Positions 1 through 9,204 of a DNA stretch of 64,000 nucleotides are shown here, in pieces. Position 1 is the stretch's first letter. Every line of letters begins with the position of its first letter. This DNA comes from Pseudomonas sp. JAI120 (GTDB taxonomy: Bacteria > Pseudomonadota > Gammaproteobacteria > Pseudomonadales > Pseudomonadaceae). The stretch spans positions 2,409,378 to 2,473,377 of the forward strand of contig NZ_JACHCZ010000001.1 in NCBI RefSeq assembly GCF_014207255.1, written 5' to 3'. The notes under the pieces are model-generated. The model was not told the origin of the DNA. It was given only the letters and a program-made list of their open reading frames with translations, and did not search any database. The translations under genes were made by a program, and so were the position numbers.

Positions 1-1
1 C

Positions 2-286
2 ATGGGGCATTACACCGCCAGCGTCGCCGTACACAGCGAATTGCGCCTGGTGGCGTTGACCGCACCGCGTGGCAACCGCTTCTTTATCTGGGACATGGAC
101 ACCGCCGAGCTGCGCCTGGATGGACCGTTGCCCGATTGCGCGGGCGTTGGCGCAGTGGCCGATGGTTTTGTCGTCACCTCGGGCCAGGGCCGTTGCCGCT
201 ACTACGATTGCCGCCAGAAACAGCTGGTCGCCAAACCGTTGGAATTACCGGCGGGGCTCTGGGATAACCACCTGCATCTGATCTGA
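2..286 (+). CDS. C-terminal end of a DUF1513-like protein (partial)
   Basis: The frame is open from the left edge of the window and stops at 284-286, so only the last ~94 residues of a longer protein are visible. The ATG at position 2 is probably internal. The fragment alternates short beta-strand-like stretches (LVALTAPRGNRFFIWD, GFVVTSGQGRCRYYD), as expected for the last blades of a beta-propeller, and resembles the C-terminus of DUF1513 proteins, which in Pseudomonas are often near iron-uptake genes. The family assignment is from memory of the pattern. The function cannot be judged from this piece. Confidence 0.55.
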   Translation: MGHYTASVAVHSELRLVALTAPRGNRFFIWDMDTAELRLDGPLPDCAGVGAVADGFVVTSGQGRCRYYDCRQKQLVAKPLELPAGLWDNHLHLI

Positions 287-360
287 CCTGCGTAGACACC
301 GTCTAATCCACCGCCGCACAAATCCGTAGCAGCCGCGCTGCGGGTAAGGTTTGAAAGGCA

Positions 361-397
361 AAAAAAAGGGCCTCGCATCGCAAGGCCCTTTTCGGGG
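361..397 (-). terminator. Rho-independent terminator of the wapQ/microprotein transcript
   Basis: Read on the minus strand, a GGGCCT / AGGCCC stem around a loop is followed by seven T residues (361-367). It lies 13 bases beyond the stop of the last minus-strand gene at 410, so it closes the colRS-side operon. It also separates that operon from the convergent DUF1513-like gene. Confidence 0.8.
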
Positions 398-409
398 GTT
401 TGAATCGTT

Positions 410-637
410 TCAACTCTGCGGCCTCATCGCTTGAGACATACCAAACATGAACAGCAACAGCTCATGATCAGGCTTGGCCGCCACACTCGCCTTGGCGACG
501 CGCGGCAACAGGCATTGCGTGCCGTCTTGCACCGCGCTGAGCACTTGTGTGCGAGGCTGCTCCCACGCCGCCAGGGCCAGCGCTGCAACGCCCATGGCCC
601 CGACCAGGAACAAACCTCGTGCTATTTCTAGCTTCAT
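410..637 (-). CDS. 75-residue single-pass membrane microprotein, function unknown
   Basis: The ATG at 637-635 overlaps the stop of the preceding LPS kinase gene by four bases (ATGA), so translation is probably coupled. A longer reading from 715 would lie inside the kinase gene and is not needed. The protein begins MKLEIARGLFLVGAMGVAALALAAWEQ: a short basic start, one hydrophobic helix (about residues 7-24), then a ~50-residue tail with one Cys. This could be an N-terminal anchor or an uncleaved signal. I do not recognise a family. Position implies a role with the LPS kinase or under ColR control, which is inference only. A terminator follows at 361-397. Confidence 0.7.
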   Translation of the reverse strand: MKLEIARGLFLVGAMGVAALALAAWEQPRTQVLSAVQDGTQCLLPRVAKASVAAKPDHELLLFMFGMSQAMRPQS

Positions 638-1353
638 TTGGTTAAACCCTTGATAGCGCTGCCAAACGCCGTCTCGTAAAAGTAGCTGAGTTTTTCCCAG
701 TCGGTGCTGTTCCACGACGAATGGCGACGCAGCTGCAACATGTCATGGGAGGCTGCCCGATAAGCGGTCAAGCGCTGGCGGCATTTTTCGAAGTCCAGCA
801 GCGCCACTTCCACTTGGGCCAAGTCACCCTCACCCGTCACCCGCACGAAAATATGCTTGATGTACAGGCAACCGTGCTGCCAGCGCCCTTTATGCATGCG
901 GGCCAGGGTGCCGGCCAACTCCTTGAGCAAGCGCTCGTGCACTCGCTCGCCGTACTGTTCGCGGCCACCGGCGGCGTACCAGTGTTCAATTTCTTCAAAG
1001 CCGTCGAGGGCGGCGGTTACAAGCAGTGCCTTCCAGCGGTGCTCGGGGTCACGACGCGCCTCGCAAAAGACCATTTCGGGCACGCGTACATCCAACCGCC
1101 GCAGGCCCCTGAGGGCATCACGCTCGCGCAGCACGGTGGGGCGCCCAAACGGGTGCAGCCAACTGCGGTAGATATGGCCCGTCTGGCGCTTGCTGTAGAG
1201 CAACCGGCCATTGGCACTGAGTACGCGCTGTACACCACTTTCACCGCCACGCCGGAGATTGGGTTCTTCGACCCATTCGCCTTGCTGACGCCAGAAATAA
1301 TCGAAGCGTTCTTCGGGAGCTACGTGACTGCCTGCTACGCACTCAACTGCCAT
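634..1353 (-). CDS. wapQ: InaA/WapQ-type lipopolysaccharide core kinase
   Basis: A 239-residue protein-kinase-fold enzyme of the InaA/Kdo-WaaP family, expected to phosphorylate sugars of the LPS inner core in the cytoplasm. Visible kinase landmarks are a Lys in the N-lobe (K55, YSKRQTG), a Glu in the helix after it (E77), the catalytic-loop-like H160-G-C-L-Y-I-K-H167, and the metal-binding D187-F-E. The start at 1353 has the upstream sequence AAGAGGTAACAGG; the longer frame to 1563 would overlap the methyltransferase gene completely. It lies 4 bases after the methyltransferase stop and overlaps the next microprotein. In P. fluorescens and P. putida the genes beside colRS are known as orf222 and inaA/wapQ and are ColR-dependent; that is literature knowledge, not visible here. 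Confidence 0.85.
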   Translation of the reverse strand: MAVECVAGSHVAPEERFDYFWRQQGEWVEEPNLRRGGESGVQRVLSANGRLLYSKRQTGHIYRSWLHPFGRPTVLRERDALRGLRRLDVRVPEMVFCEARRDPEHRWKALLVTAALDGFEEIEHWYAAGGREQYGERVHERLLKELAGTLARMHKGRWQHGCLYIKHIFVRVTGEGDLAQVEVALLDFEKCRQRLTAYRAASHDMLQLRRHSSWNSTDWEKLSYFYETAFGSAIKGLTK

Positions 1354-1357
1354 CCTG

Positions 1358-2038
1358 TTACCTCTTGCGCAATACATATACACGCCACATGGCGTAGAGC
1401 GGAATGAAGTCCAGGGATTCCTGAACACGGAAACCGGCTTGCTCGAACTCTGCCTCAACAGTAGCAGCCGGTAACACAAATCTGTTTTGGTAACCTTCCT
1501 GCTCACCTTTCCTGCGACGCTGCCCTTCAAGACGCTTGCGTTTCCAGGCTTTGAAATTGCCATCCACCCACAGCGAAATGATCACGCTGTCACGGGTAAC
1601 CCGCTGAAACTCCCGCAGAATCGCCTGCCGGTGCGCCGGATCACCAATGTGGTGCAGCAGGCGCATACAGAAAATGCTGTCGACCGAGTTATCCGGCAAA
1701 TCGATATCGAAGGCAGATGTCTGCAAGGGCCGTACCCGTTTCACCACTTCTGCGGGTTGGGCGGCCGTCGCTACCTTCAACATGGAGGCCGAATTATCGG
1801 CGCCGATGATCACGCGGTTGGGCTTTTCAGCCAGCAACGGCCAGAAACGTCCGGCGCCGCACGGCAGGTCCAGCACCAGGCCGGGCTCACCAGCCATCGC
1901 CAGGGCGCCACGGGCCAATTGCTCGTCGCGTTTGTGGGACAACCGGCGGGCCAGATTGTCCTGATGCTTGAGCAAATATTCGTGGGCGTGCTGGTCGTCG
2001 TACTTATCGGAAAATTCGAGCTTGATCGGGGTAGGCAT
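1358..2038 (-). CDS. Class I SAM-dependent methyltransferase (orf222 of the colRS locus)
   Basis: A 226-residue Rossmann-fold methyltransferase. The SAM-binding motif I is VLDLPCGAGRF (about residues 55-65), followed by an acidic residue in IIGADNS (motif II) and the FDIDLPDNSVDSIFCMRLLHH region (motif IV). The C-terminal part after ~170 is basic (AWKRKRLEGQRRRKG). The substrate is unknown; its pairing with the LPS core kinase suggests cell-envelope chemistry. This gene corresponds to orf222, the first gene of the ColR-regulated unit next to colRS. A ColR-box-like sequence lies about 70 bases upstream at 2107-2119, consistent with its own promoter in the 188-base gap after colS. Confidence 0.85.
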   Translation of the reverse strand: MPTPIKLEFSDKYDDQHAHEYLLKHQDNLARRLSHKRDEQLARGALAMAGEPGLVLDLPCGAGRFWPLLAEKPNRVIIGADNSASMLKVATAAQPAEVVKRVRPLQTSAFDIDLPDNSVDSIFCMRLLHHIGDPAHRQAILREFQRVTRDSVIISLWVDGNFKAWKRKRLEGQRRRKGEQEGYQNRFVLPAATVEAEFEQAGFRVQESLDFIPLYAMWRVYVLRKR

Positions 2039-2106
2039 CTACAGATCTCCTGTTACTGATGCCTACAACCTTAAGCAGCGACCTGTGATCAACAGGTCAA
2101 CCCATT

Positions 2107-2119
2107 GTGAAAAACTTGT
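2107..2119 (-). promoter_or_regulatory. ColR-box-like site upstream of the orf222-wapQ unit
   Basis: The minus strand reads ACAAGTTTTTCAC. The TTTTTCAC half matches the conserved half of the ColR consensus as I remember it ((T/C)(T/C)NA(C/G)NN(T/C)TTTTTCAC); the upstream half matches only in part. The same 13 bases occur again at 4301-4313 beside colR. It sits 69 bases before the start of orf222 in the sense orientation. Binding is inferred. Confidence 0.6.
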
Positions 2120-2226
2120 CCTGTCCAATCTCATACATTTCAAGACTTTACAGTTACAAGCAATATCATGGGGCCATCTTCGCCGATTTACGGGGATCTC
2201 TGGCAGGATAGCGGCAGGGGGAACGG

Positions 2227-3507
2227 TCAGGCGTTGACCTGACTCAACTGGACATGAAAGCGACAGCCATGGGGCTCCATGGTGCTGAGGGTAACGCTCC
2301 AGCCCTGGTTCTCGCAGATACGCTGGACCAGCGACAACCCCAATCCCAGGCCCTCACCGCGCTTCTCACTGCCGCGTACGAACGGCTCGAACATCGCTTC
2401 GCGCTTGTCTTCGGGAATGCCGACGCCGCTGTCTTCCACCACAAAGCCGGTCGGTTCCAGGGTAAGCCGGATAAAGCCGCGTTCGGTGTAATGCAGGGCA
2501 TTGCGCAACAGGTTGCCCATCACGGCATGCAGGAAGGTCGCGTTGTAGCGCGTATCCAGAGGGTTGCCCGGCTGGTAGATCAACTCCAGGCCCTTTTGCT
2601 CGATAGGCTCGCGCCAGATGCCGAGCAGATCATCAGCCACCTGGGACAGATTGACCTTGGGCGACATGCTCCCGTCATCATGCTGAGCCCGGGCCAGCAT
2701 CAGGAAGGTTTGCACCAGTTCGCGCATTTCTTCGCAGGCACGGGCGATTCGCTCGACCTGGTTACGCCCACGCTGATCGATGGCCGGGTTTTCCAACAGC
2801 AGTTCGCAGGAACTGGCCAGCACCATCAACGGTGTGCGCAGTTCGTGGCTGACATCGCTGGTAAACAGCTGCTCGCGGGACAACGCCTGGCGCAGGCGCC
2901 CCAGCGTGGCGTCGAAGGCCACGGCCAACTCCCCCACTTCGTCGGCGGCGTAGTCCGGTGCCAGGGGCGGCGCCAGGCCCAGCAACTGGTCGCGGTGCCG
3001 CACCTGGCGGGCCAGGCGCACCACCGGCGCCATCACCTTACGGGCCAGCACCCAGCCGAGGAACACCGCCAGCGCCAAGCTGAGCACGAAGCCCACCAGC
3101 ACCACGGCAAACAGCACGCGCTCGCGCTCTTCGAAATCGCTTTGATCCTGCAGCAGCACATAGCGCCGACCGTCGACCACTTCTACCATCGCGTGGTACG
3201 ACAGCGCCTCGCGAAACACCTCATGAAACCCTGGTTCCAGATGCCGCAGGTCCTTGGGCAATTCAAAATCGCCGGGGCCACCGCTGAAGTAAAACAGCTG
3301 GTCGGGCTCGGGCCGGTGCCGCCAGTCCTCGACGGTGTCCATCAGCAGCAGGCGCTGCAAGTCACCGCCCAAGCCTGCCGAGATCAACTTCTCTTCCACC
3401 AGGTGCACGGTGGCGACGATGCCCATGGCGAAGGCCCCCGCCACCAACGCACTCATCAAGGCAAAGGCGATGATGATCCGCTGGGCAAGGCTTTGCTTAA
3501 ACTCCAT
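2227..3507 (-). CDS. colS: Sensor histidine kinase ColS
   Basis: A 426-residue membrane histidine kinase. It has a first membrane helix at ~11-32, a periplasmic loop to ~128, a second helix at ~132-153, then a HAMP-like region, the H-box SDVSHELRTP with H221, and a HATPase domain (N box GNLLRNALHYT, G boxes EDSGVGIPE and GEGLGLGLSLV). From the ATG at 3507 the loop contains H35, E38, E96, E126 and E129. These are exactly the residues reported for iron/zinc sensing by P. putida ColS, which supports both the identity and this start over the longer reading from 3540. Its start overlaps the end of colR by 11 bases, so the two are co-translated. Expected role: sensing excess Fe/Zn and phosphorylating ColR to protect membrane integrity. 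Confidence 0.92.
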   Translation of the reverse strand: MEFKQSLAQRIIIAFALMSALVAGAFAMGIVATVHLVEEKLISAGLGGDLQRLLLMDTVEDWRHRPEPDQLFYFSGGPGDFELPKDLRHLEPGFHEVFREALSYHAMVEVVDGRRYVLLQDQSDFEERERVLFAVVLVGFVLSLALAVFLGWVLARKVMAPVVRLARQVRHRDQLLGLAPPLAPDYAADEVGELAVAFDATLGRLRQALSREQLFTSDVSHELRTPLMVLASSCELLLENPAIDQRGRNQVERIARACEEMRELVQTFLMLARAQHDDGSMSPKVNLSQVADDLLGIWREPIEQKGLELIYQPGNPLDTRYNATFLHAVMGNLLRNALHYTERGFIRLTLEPTGFVVEDSGVGIPEDKREAMFEPFVRGSEKRGEGLGLGLSLVQRICENQGWSVTLSTMEPHGCRFHVQLSQVNA

Positions 3508-4180
3508 CACGGCCCTCGGCCAAGCGGTAACCCACCCCATGCACCGTTTGCAGCAACGGTTTGGCGAACGGCTTATCGATCACTTGACGCAACTGGTGGA
3601 CGTGGCTGCGCAGACTGTCGCTGTCCGGGCAGTCATCGCCCCACAGGGCCTCTTCAAGCACTTCCCGACGCAGTACGTGGGGACTTTTCTGCATCAATAC
3701 GGCGAGCAGCTTGAGGCCGACCGGGTTGAGTTTGAGCAGGCGCCCTTCGCGGGTCACTTCCAGGGTATCAAGGTCGTAATTCAGATCGGCCACTTGCAGG
3801 GCGCGACGACCGCCACCTTGGGCACGGCGCAGCACGGCTTCGATGCGCGCGGCCAATTCCGACAGGGCAAACGGTTTGAGCAAATAATCATCGGCGCCGG
3901 ACTTGAAGCCCTGCAGCCGGTCATCCAACTGGTCGCGGGCGGTGAGCATGATCACCGGCGTGTCGCGGCGGGCGTCTTCGCGCAGGCGTTTGCACAAGGT
4001 GTAGCCATCGATGCCAGGCAGCATGATGTCGAGCACGATCAAGTCGTAATGCTCGGTCGCGGCCAAATGCAGGCCCGACAAACCGTCCTGCGCACAGTCC
4101 ACGGTGTAGCCTTTTAGCCCCAGGTAGTCGGCCAGGTTGGCCAGAATATCGCGGTTGTCTTCAACCAATAGAATTCGCAT
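3497..4180 (-). CDS. colR: OmpR-family response regulator ColR
   Basis: A 227-residue regulator. The receiver domain occupies 1-~118, with the acidic pocket E7-D8, phospho-acceptor D51 (VLDIMLPG), T80 and K102 (LLKPF). A winged-helix DNA-binding domain follows (~130-222), ending in the usual TVHGVGYRL. Sequence and length match the ColR proteins of P. fluorescens and P. putida, which control LPS-modifying and other envelope genes, root colonisation and phenol/metal tolerance. It overlaps colS by 11 bases. A perfect TTTTTCAC box lies 118-133 bases upstream at 4298-4313, which could allow autoregulation (inference). Confidence 0.93.
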   Translation of the reverse strand: MRILLVEDNRDILANLADYLGLKGYTVDCAQDGLSGLHLAATEHYDLIVLDIMLPGIDGYTLCKRLREDARRDTPVIMLTARDQLDDRLQGFKSGADDYLLKPFALSELAARIEAVLRRAQGGGRRALQVADLNYDLDTLEVTREGRLLKLNPVGLKLLAVLMQKSPHVLRREVLEEALWGDDCPDSDSLRSHVHQLRQVIDKPFAKPLLQTVHGVGYRLAEGRDGV

Positions 4181-4297
4181 GGGCAGTGTCTCCGTACGCG
4201 GTAACGGCCGTGTTGGCTCGCGCAGCTTAAGGCCAACGCTGACTCACGACTAGGGTACCTGAGCGAGTCTATAAGCTTTTTTAACCAACAGGCGCAG

Positions 4298-4313
4298 TTC
4301 ACAAGTTTTTCAC
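4298..4313 (+). promoter_or_regulatory. ColR-box-like site between colR and groL
   Basis: The plus strand reads TTCACAAGTTTTTCAC. By my recollection of the ColR consensus, 15 of 16 positions agree; only the base before TTTTTCAC differs. It points away from colR, with the groL terminator on its other side, so its target would be colR itself or an unseen transcript. Binding is inferred. Confidence 0.5.
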
Positions 4314-4384
4314 TATCGCTTCACCCCGTCGGTACATCGGGCGTGCCAAGCTCATGGCCTTCACGCCGATCAAAAACTTGGCGT

Positions 4385-4422
4385 AAAAAAACCCGCCTGC
4401 ATCACTGCAGGCGGGTTTTTTC
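4385..4422 (-). terminator. Terminator of the groESL operon
   Basis: A perfect ACCCGCCTGC / GCAGGCGGGT inverted repeat (4391-4416) flanked by A7 on the left and T6 on the right. The T-run in the minus direction comes 20 bases after the groL stop. The symmetric flanks make it bidirectional. Confidence 0.9.
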
Positions 4423-4442
4423 AGTCGCAGGGTAAGGCTGGC

Positions 4443-6101
<1,659 letters not shown>

Positions 6102-6139
6102 TTAAATACTTTGTAGTAACGGGAAAATGAGCGGGGAAA

Positions 6140-6436
6140 TCAGTCTTCCAGAACAGCGAGAATCTCGTTCTCAGCCATAACCAGCAGGTCTTCGCCGTCG
6201 ACTTTCACAGTGTTGCTGCCGGAGTAAGGGCCAAATACAACCTTGTCACCGACTTTAACGGCCAGCGCACGTACGTCACCGTTTTCCAGAGTCTTGCCTG
6301 GGCCTGCAGCGACGATCACACCGTGGTTGGCTTTTTCAGCAGCCGAACCTGGCAGAACGATACCGCCAGCGGTTTTCTTTTCTTCTTCGCTGCGACGGAT
6401 TACGACGCGGTCGTGCAGAGGACGAAGCTTGCTCAT
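6140..6436 (-). CDS. groS: 10-kDa co-chaperonin GroES
   Basis: A ~98-residue co-chaperonin that caps the GroEL cage. It starts [14 protein letters not shown], contains the mobile loop [13 protein letters not shown] (about residues 20-32) that contacts GroEL, and ends [10 protein letters not shown]. Length and sequence are typical. The ribosome-binding sequence TAGGAGAGAT lies just upstream of the ATG at 6436. The transcript has a ~140-base structured leader starting near a sigma32-like promoter at 6577-6607. Confidence 0.98.
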   Translation of the reverse strand: MSKLRPLHDRVVIRRSEEEKKTAGGIVLPGSAAEKANHGVIVAAGPGKTLENGDVRALAVKVGDKVVFGPYSGSNTVKVDGEDLLVMAENEILAVLED

Positions 6437-6570
6437 TGTCGATCTCTCCTAATTGTGTTTTTCATCGGCCGGTATTGATACCGGCGGGTTGTATTCCGGC
6501 AGTGCCGGTCGCGGTTCGCTGGGCGAAACACGGAAGTCTGTCCGGTGTCGCCACCAGAAACCTTGCGGTG
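6437..6570 (-). ncRNA. Structured 5' leader of groES (candidate Pseudomon-groES motif)
   Basis: Between the heat-shock-like promoter and the groS start lie two strong hairpins: CCGGTAT-TG-ATACCGG at 6469-6484 and CCGGC-AGT-GCCGG at 6496-6508. A conserved RNA motif called Pseudomon-groES has been described upstream of groES in Pseudomonas; this leader is at the right place. I cannot confirm a covariance-model match by eye. Confidence 0.5.
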
Positions 6571-6576
6571 ACCGTT

Positions 6577-6607
6577 ACATAAGGGCGCATAAGCTTATTA
6601 CAAGGGG
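6577..6607 (-). promoter_or_regulatory. Sigma32-type heat-shock promoter for groESL
   Basis: The minus strand reads CCCCTTGTAA (6598-6607), 12 bases, then CCCTTATGT (6577-6585). Compared with the sigma32 consensus CTTGAAA / CCCCATNT, the -35 differs at one position and the -10 keeps the C-run and AT pattern. It lies ~140 bases upstream of groS. Confidence 0.7.
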
Positions 6608-6640
6608 CCGGCGATGATTTTTTTGCGTCTGCCAGCCTAT

Positions 6641-6670
6641 AAAAGCAACACGGCACCCGAAGGTGCCGTG
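6641..6670 (-). terminator. Terminator after fxsA
   Basis: A perfect 9-bp stem (CACGGCACC / GGTGCCGTG) with a UUCG loop on the minus strand, followed by TTGCTTTT. It starts 13 bases beyond the fxsA stop at 6683. Confidence 0.8.
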
Positions 6671-6682
6671 CCAGTGAAGCGG

Positions 6683-7159
6683 TTATTTGCTGTCGCGATG
6701 CTCGAACTCGCCTTCGATCACATCGCCTTCTCGCCCCAACGGTTGGCGCGGAGCCGGGCCGCCACGGGGTTGCAGGTCGTCGGCGAACGCACGTTGGCGA
6801 ATCGCGGCCTCTTCGGCGCGCTGGCGCATCTTGCCCGCCAGCAATTTACGGGTGAACGGCAGCAGCATGACCAGGCCCACTACATCGCTGATAAAGCCCG
6901 GCAGGATCAACAGGCCGCCCGCCAACGCCATCATCAGGCCTTCGAGCATGGTCTGGGCCGGCAGTTCGCCGCGGTTCAAGCTCTCACGGGCACGCAGCGC
7001 CGTGGCGAGGCCGGCGACGCGCAGCACCAAGACGCCGAGCATCGAGCCGAGAATGATCAGCAACAGGGCCGGGAAGAACCCGATCGCACCGCTGACTTGA
7101 ACGAATACGAACAGCTCCAACACCGGGAACAGCAGAAAGAGCAATAAAAAAGGGCGCAT
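6683..7159 (-). CDS. fxsA: FxsA-family inner-membrane protein
   Basis: A 158-residue protein of the FxsA family (suppressor of F-exclusion of phage T7 in E. coli; general function unclear). The start at 7159 gives MRPFLLLFLLFPVLELFVFVQ, the conserved hydrophobic opening with its Glu. Further helices follow (FFPALLLIILGSMLGVLVLRVAGL and MMALAGGLLILPGFISDVVGLVMLL), then a hydrophilic Arg-rich tail. The longer frame to 7198 adds 13 residues without support. It lies just upstream of groS in the same direction, as fxsA does next to groESL in other gammaproteobacteria, but with its own terminator. Confidence 0.9.
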   Translation of the reverse strand: MRPFLLLFLLFPVLELFVFVQVSGAIGFFPALLLIILGSMLGVLVLRVAGLATALRARESLNRGELPAQTMLEGLMMALAGGLLILPGFISDVVGLVMLLPFTRKLLAGKMRQRAEEAAIRQRAFADDLQPRGGPAPRQPLGREGDVIEGEFEHRDSK

Positions 7160-7225
7160 CAAATGGTTCCTCAACGCAAGAATGCCTTGCCAGTCCACCT
7201 TAGATGACGTCGCCGTTTCGTGAAT

Positions 7226-7957
7226 TCAAGCTTCAGCAGCGGCTTTTTTCGGCCAGACCTCGGCGTGGGCCAATGAAACCAAGGCTTCGCGTACTTGTGT
7301 CGGCGTGTTGCAAGACTCGGCAAATGGCAGCCAATGCAGGGCTTGGCCGATACGCAGGTGCATGCCTTCGCTGTCGATGCCGGCCAATTGCGCAGGCTCG
7401 AACGTCGGCAAGCCGGCCAACTCGACGTAGTGGGCAATGGCCTTGGTGTGGTCGCTGTTCATGTGCTCGATCATGCTGCGCTCGGCCTTGCCCGCGAAGG
7501 GGTTGGCCAGGGTCAACTGGTCGATCCAGTGAATCGCGCCAAACCCGCCGATATAACGGTGGCGTACCGGCTTGAGCATCCAGAAATCGAAATCGTGGGC
7601 TTTGTGGTAGTTGGCCGAATCGGGGAAGTAGCGGTAATAGCGCTCGGCGGCCGCCTCGATGGCGGCCCCCTCCTCGAGTTTCTCGGCTTCGGCCAGATAG
7701 GTCAGGCGCCCCACGGCCTGCACATCATCCGCTTCGCGCTCGCCGACCAGCAGCGAGCACTTGGGATCTTTTTGCAGGTTATGGGTGTGCTGGGCGATGC
7801 GGCTGATCAGGATCAACGGGCGGCCCTGATCGTCCAGGCAATAAGGGACAACCGATCCAAACGGAAAGCCGGGCATGGCTTTGGACAATGTGGAGAGAGC
7901 CCCACGGTACTCCTTGAGCAACAGCTCTCGGGCGTTCTTGGCAACCTGCGTGCTCAA
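7226..7957 (-). CDS. HugZ-family haem-utilisation-like protein
   Basis: A 243-residue soluble protein with an N-terminal pyridoxamine-5'-phosphate-oxidase-like split barrel (~5-150; ALSTLSKAMPGFPFGSVVPY, CSLLVGEREADDVQ) and a C-terminal DUF2470 domain (IEHMNSDHTKAIAHYVELAG). This domain pair defines the HugZ / haem iron utilisation group, some members of which bind and degrade haem. Residues required for haem degradation are not verified. It is probably monocistronic; fxsA follows after 66 bases on the same strand. Confidence 0.85.
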   Translation of the reverse strand: MSTQVAKNARELLLKEYRGALSTLSKAMPGFPFGSVVPYCLDDQGRPLILISRIAQHTHNLQKDPKCSLLVGEREADDVQAVGRLTYLAEAEKLEEGAAIEAAAERYYRYFPDSANYHKAHDFDFWMLKPVRHRYIGGFGAIHWIDQLTLANPFAGKAERSMIEHMNSDHTKAIAHYVELAGLPTFEPAQLAGIDSEGMHLRIGQALHWLPFAESCNTPTQVREALVSLAHAEVWPKKAAAEA

Positions 7958-8052
7958 CGTATGACTCCTCGGGTATTCAGCCGCCCATAGCGTATGGGAA
8001 TGGATCTCAACACAAGGTAATCAATCTACGCGCCGGTTGCCAGGGGCTCGAT

Positions 8053-9060
8053 TTACCAGGCGACGCCGAAGCCTGCGGTATAGCGGGTCTTGCTCAGGCT
8101 GCTTTCCGAATCGCCGCTGATCACGTCGCGCTCGGCCTTAAGGTTGAGCGACGCCCACTCGGTGACTTTGTAGCGCAGGCCCATTTCCGCATCCAGGGAG
8201 TACTCCGCCGGGCCGTCGATAGGCTTGCCCACCTCGCCATTGGTGAAGAACTCAACGGTCTTGCCCACCAGGTAGCGGTTGTAGTTCCACTTCATGGCGA
8301 GGGAATAGAAGTTGTCCTTGCCACCTTCGGCGTATTCGTAATCGGTGCGGTTGACCAACGAACCGAGGGAGAATGCACCCAGTTCGTCGTCCCAGAACTG
8401 GTAGCCCGGGCCGGTACCGACGGTACGTTGGCGCGCCAGGTCTTCAACCTTGTCGCGCTTGTAGGTCAGACGACCCTGCCAGAACCAGTGCTCGGTGATG
8501 AAGCGGTCCAGGTCATACTCCAGGGCCCAGTTGTCGGTGGTGGTGACGTCGTCCTGGAACTCGCGGTTGTATTCACCCTGCCCGGTATGGCGCCATTGGC
8601 CATGACGCGCGGTGGTCTTGAAGTCGATGTCGTAGTCGTTGGTGTCTTTTTCGGCGCGCTTGTAGTCCAGCGCCATGTCGACATTGCCCTTCCACACCAG
8701 GTCTTCGATCACCGGCTTGGGCTTGATGATCTGCTGGATACTTGCCAGCTCGACGGTCTTGGGCGCCTCACCATTGGCCAGCACCACCTTGCCATCGTCC
8801 GCCGCCTGCAGGGACTTGGCTTTCTCGCCGGTGTAGGCGTCCTGCTTGACCAGCAGCTCCTGGTCGCTCTCCAGGGTTTTCACCTGCTTCCAGTCCACCG
8901 GAATGGCGCCGGCGTAGTCGGTCTGGATCAGTAGCTTGCCACCGTCGAAGACCTTGATCTTGCCGGTCAGGCGGTCACCGTTTTTTAACCAGACGGTATC
9001 GGCCAGCAGGGGCGTGGAGGCACTGAAGACAGCAAGGCACAGCAGGGTTCTGGACAACAT
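8053..9060 (-). CDS. DUF481 outer-membrane beta-barrel protein
   Basis: A 335-residue exported protein. The signal peptide MLSRTLLCLAVFSASTPLLA ends at about residue 20. An N-terminal region (DTVWLKNGDRLTGKI...) is followed by a beta-barrel-like DUF481 domain from ~115 with alternating aromatic strands (WRHTGQGEYNREFQDD, WFWQGRLTYKRDK) and a terminal aromatic residue (GFGVAW) as in barrel assembly signals. DUF481 members are salt- or acid-induced outer-membrane proteins of unknown role. It is divergent from the alkyltransferase-like gene at 9205. Confidence 0.85.
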   Translation of the reverse strand: MLSRTLLCLAVFSASTPLLADTVWLKNGDRLTGKIKVFDGGKLLIQTDYAGAIPVDWKQVKTLESDQELLVKQDAYTGEKAKSLQAADDGKVVLANGEAPKTVELASIQQIIKPKPVIEDLVWKGNVDMALDYKRAEKDTNDYDIDFKTTARHGQWRHTGQGEYNREFQDDVTTTDNWALEYDLDRFITEHWFWQGRLTYKRDKVEDLARQRTVGTGPGYQFWDDELGAFSLGSLVNRTDYEYAEGGKDNFYSLAMKWNYNRYLVGKTVEFFTNGEVGKPIDGPAEYSLDAEMGLRYKVTEWASLNLKAERDVISGDSESSLSKTRYTAGFGVAW

Positions 9061-9204
9061 AAGCGGATGGGGAGCTCGAGGTTGGCGAAAAGGGGCGATT
9101 ATCGTGTTAGATAGCTAGGACTGACTCAAGGATTTGTGTTGAGTTCAATTCTCAACAGCATACTTACAGACGTTTCTTACAAAAGACCGACGATCCCAAC
9201 GGAT

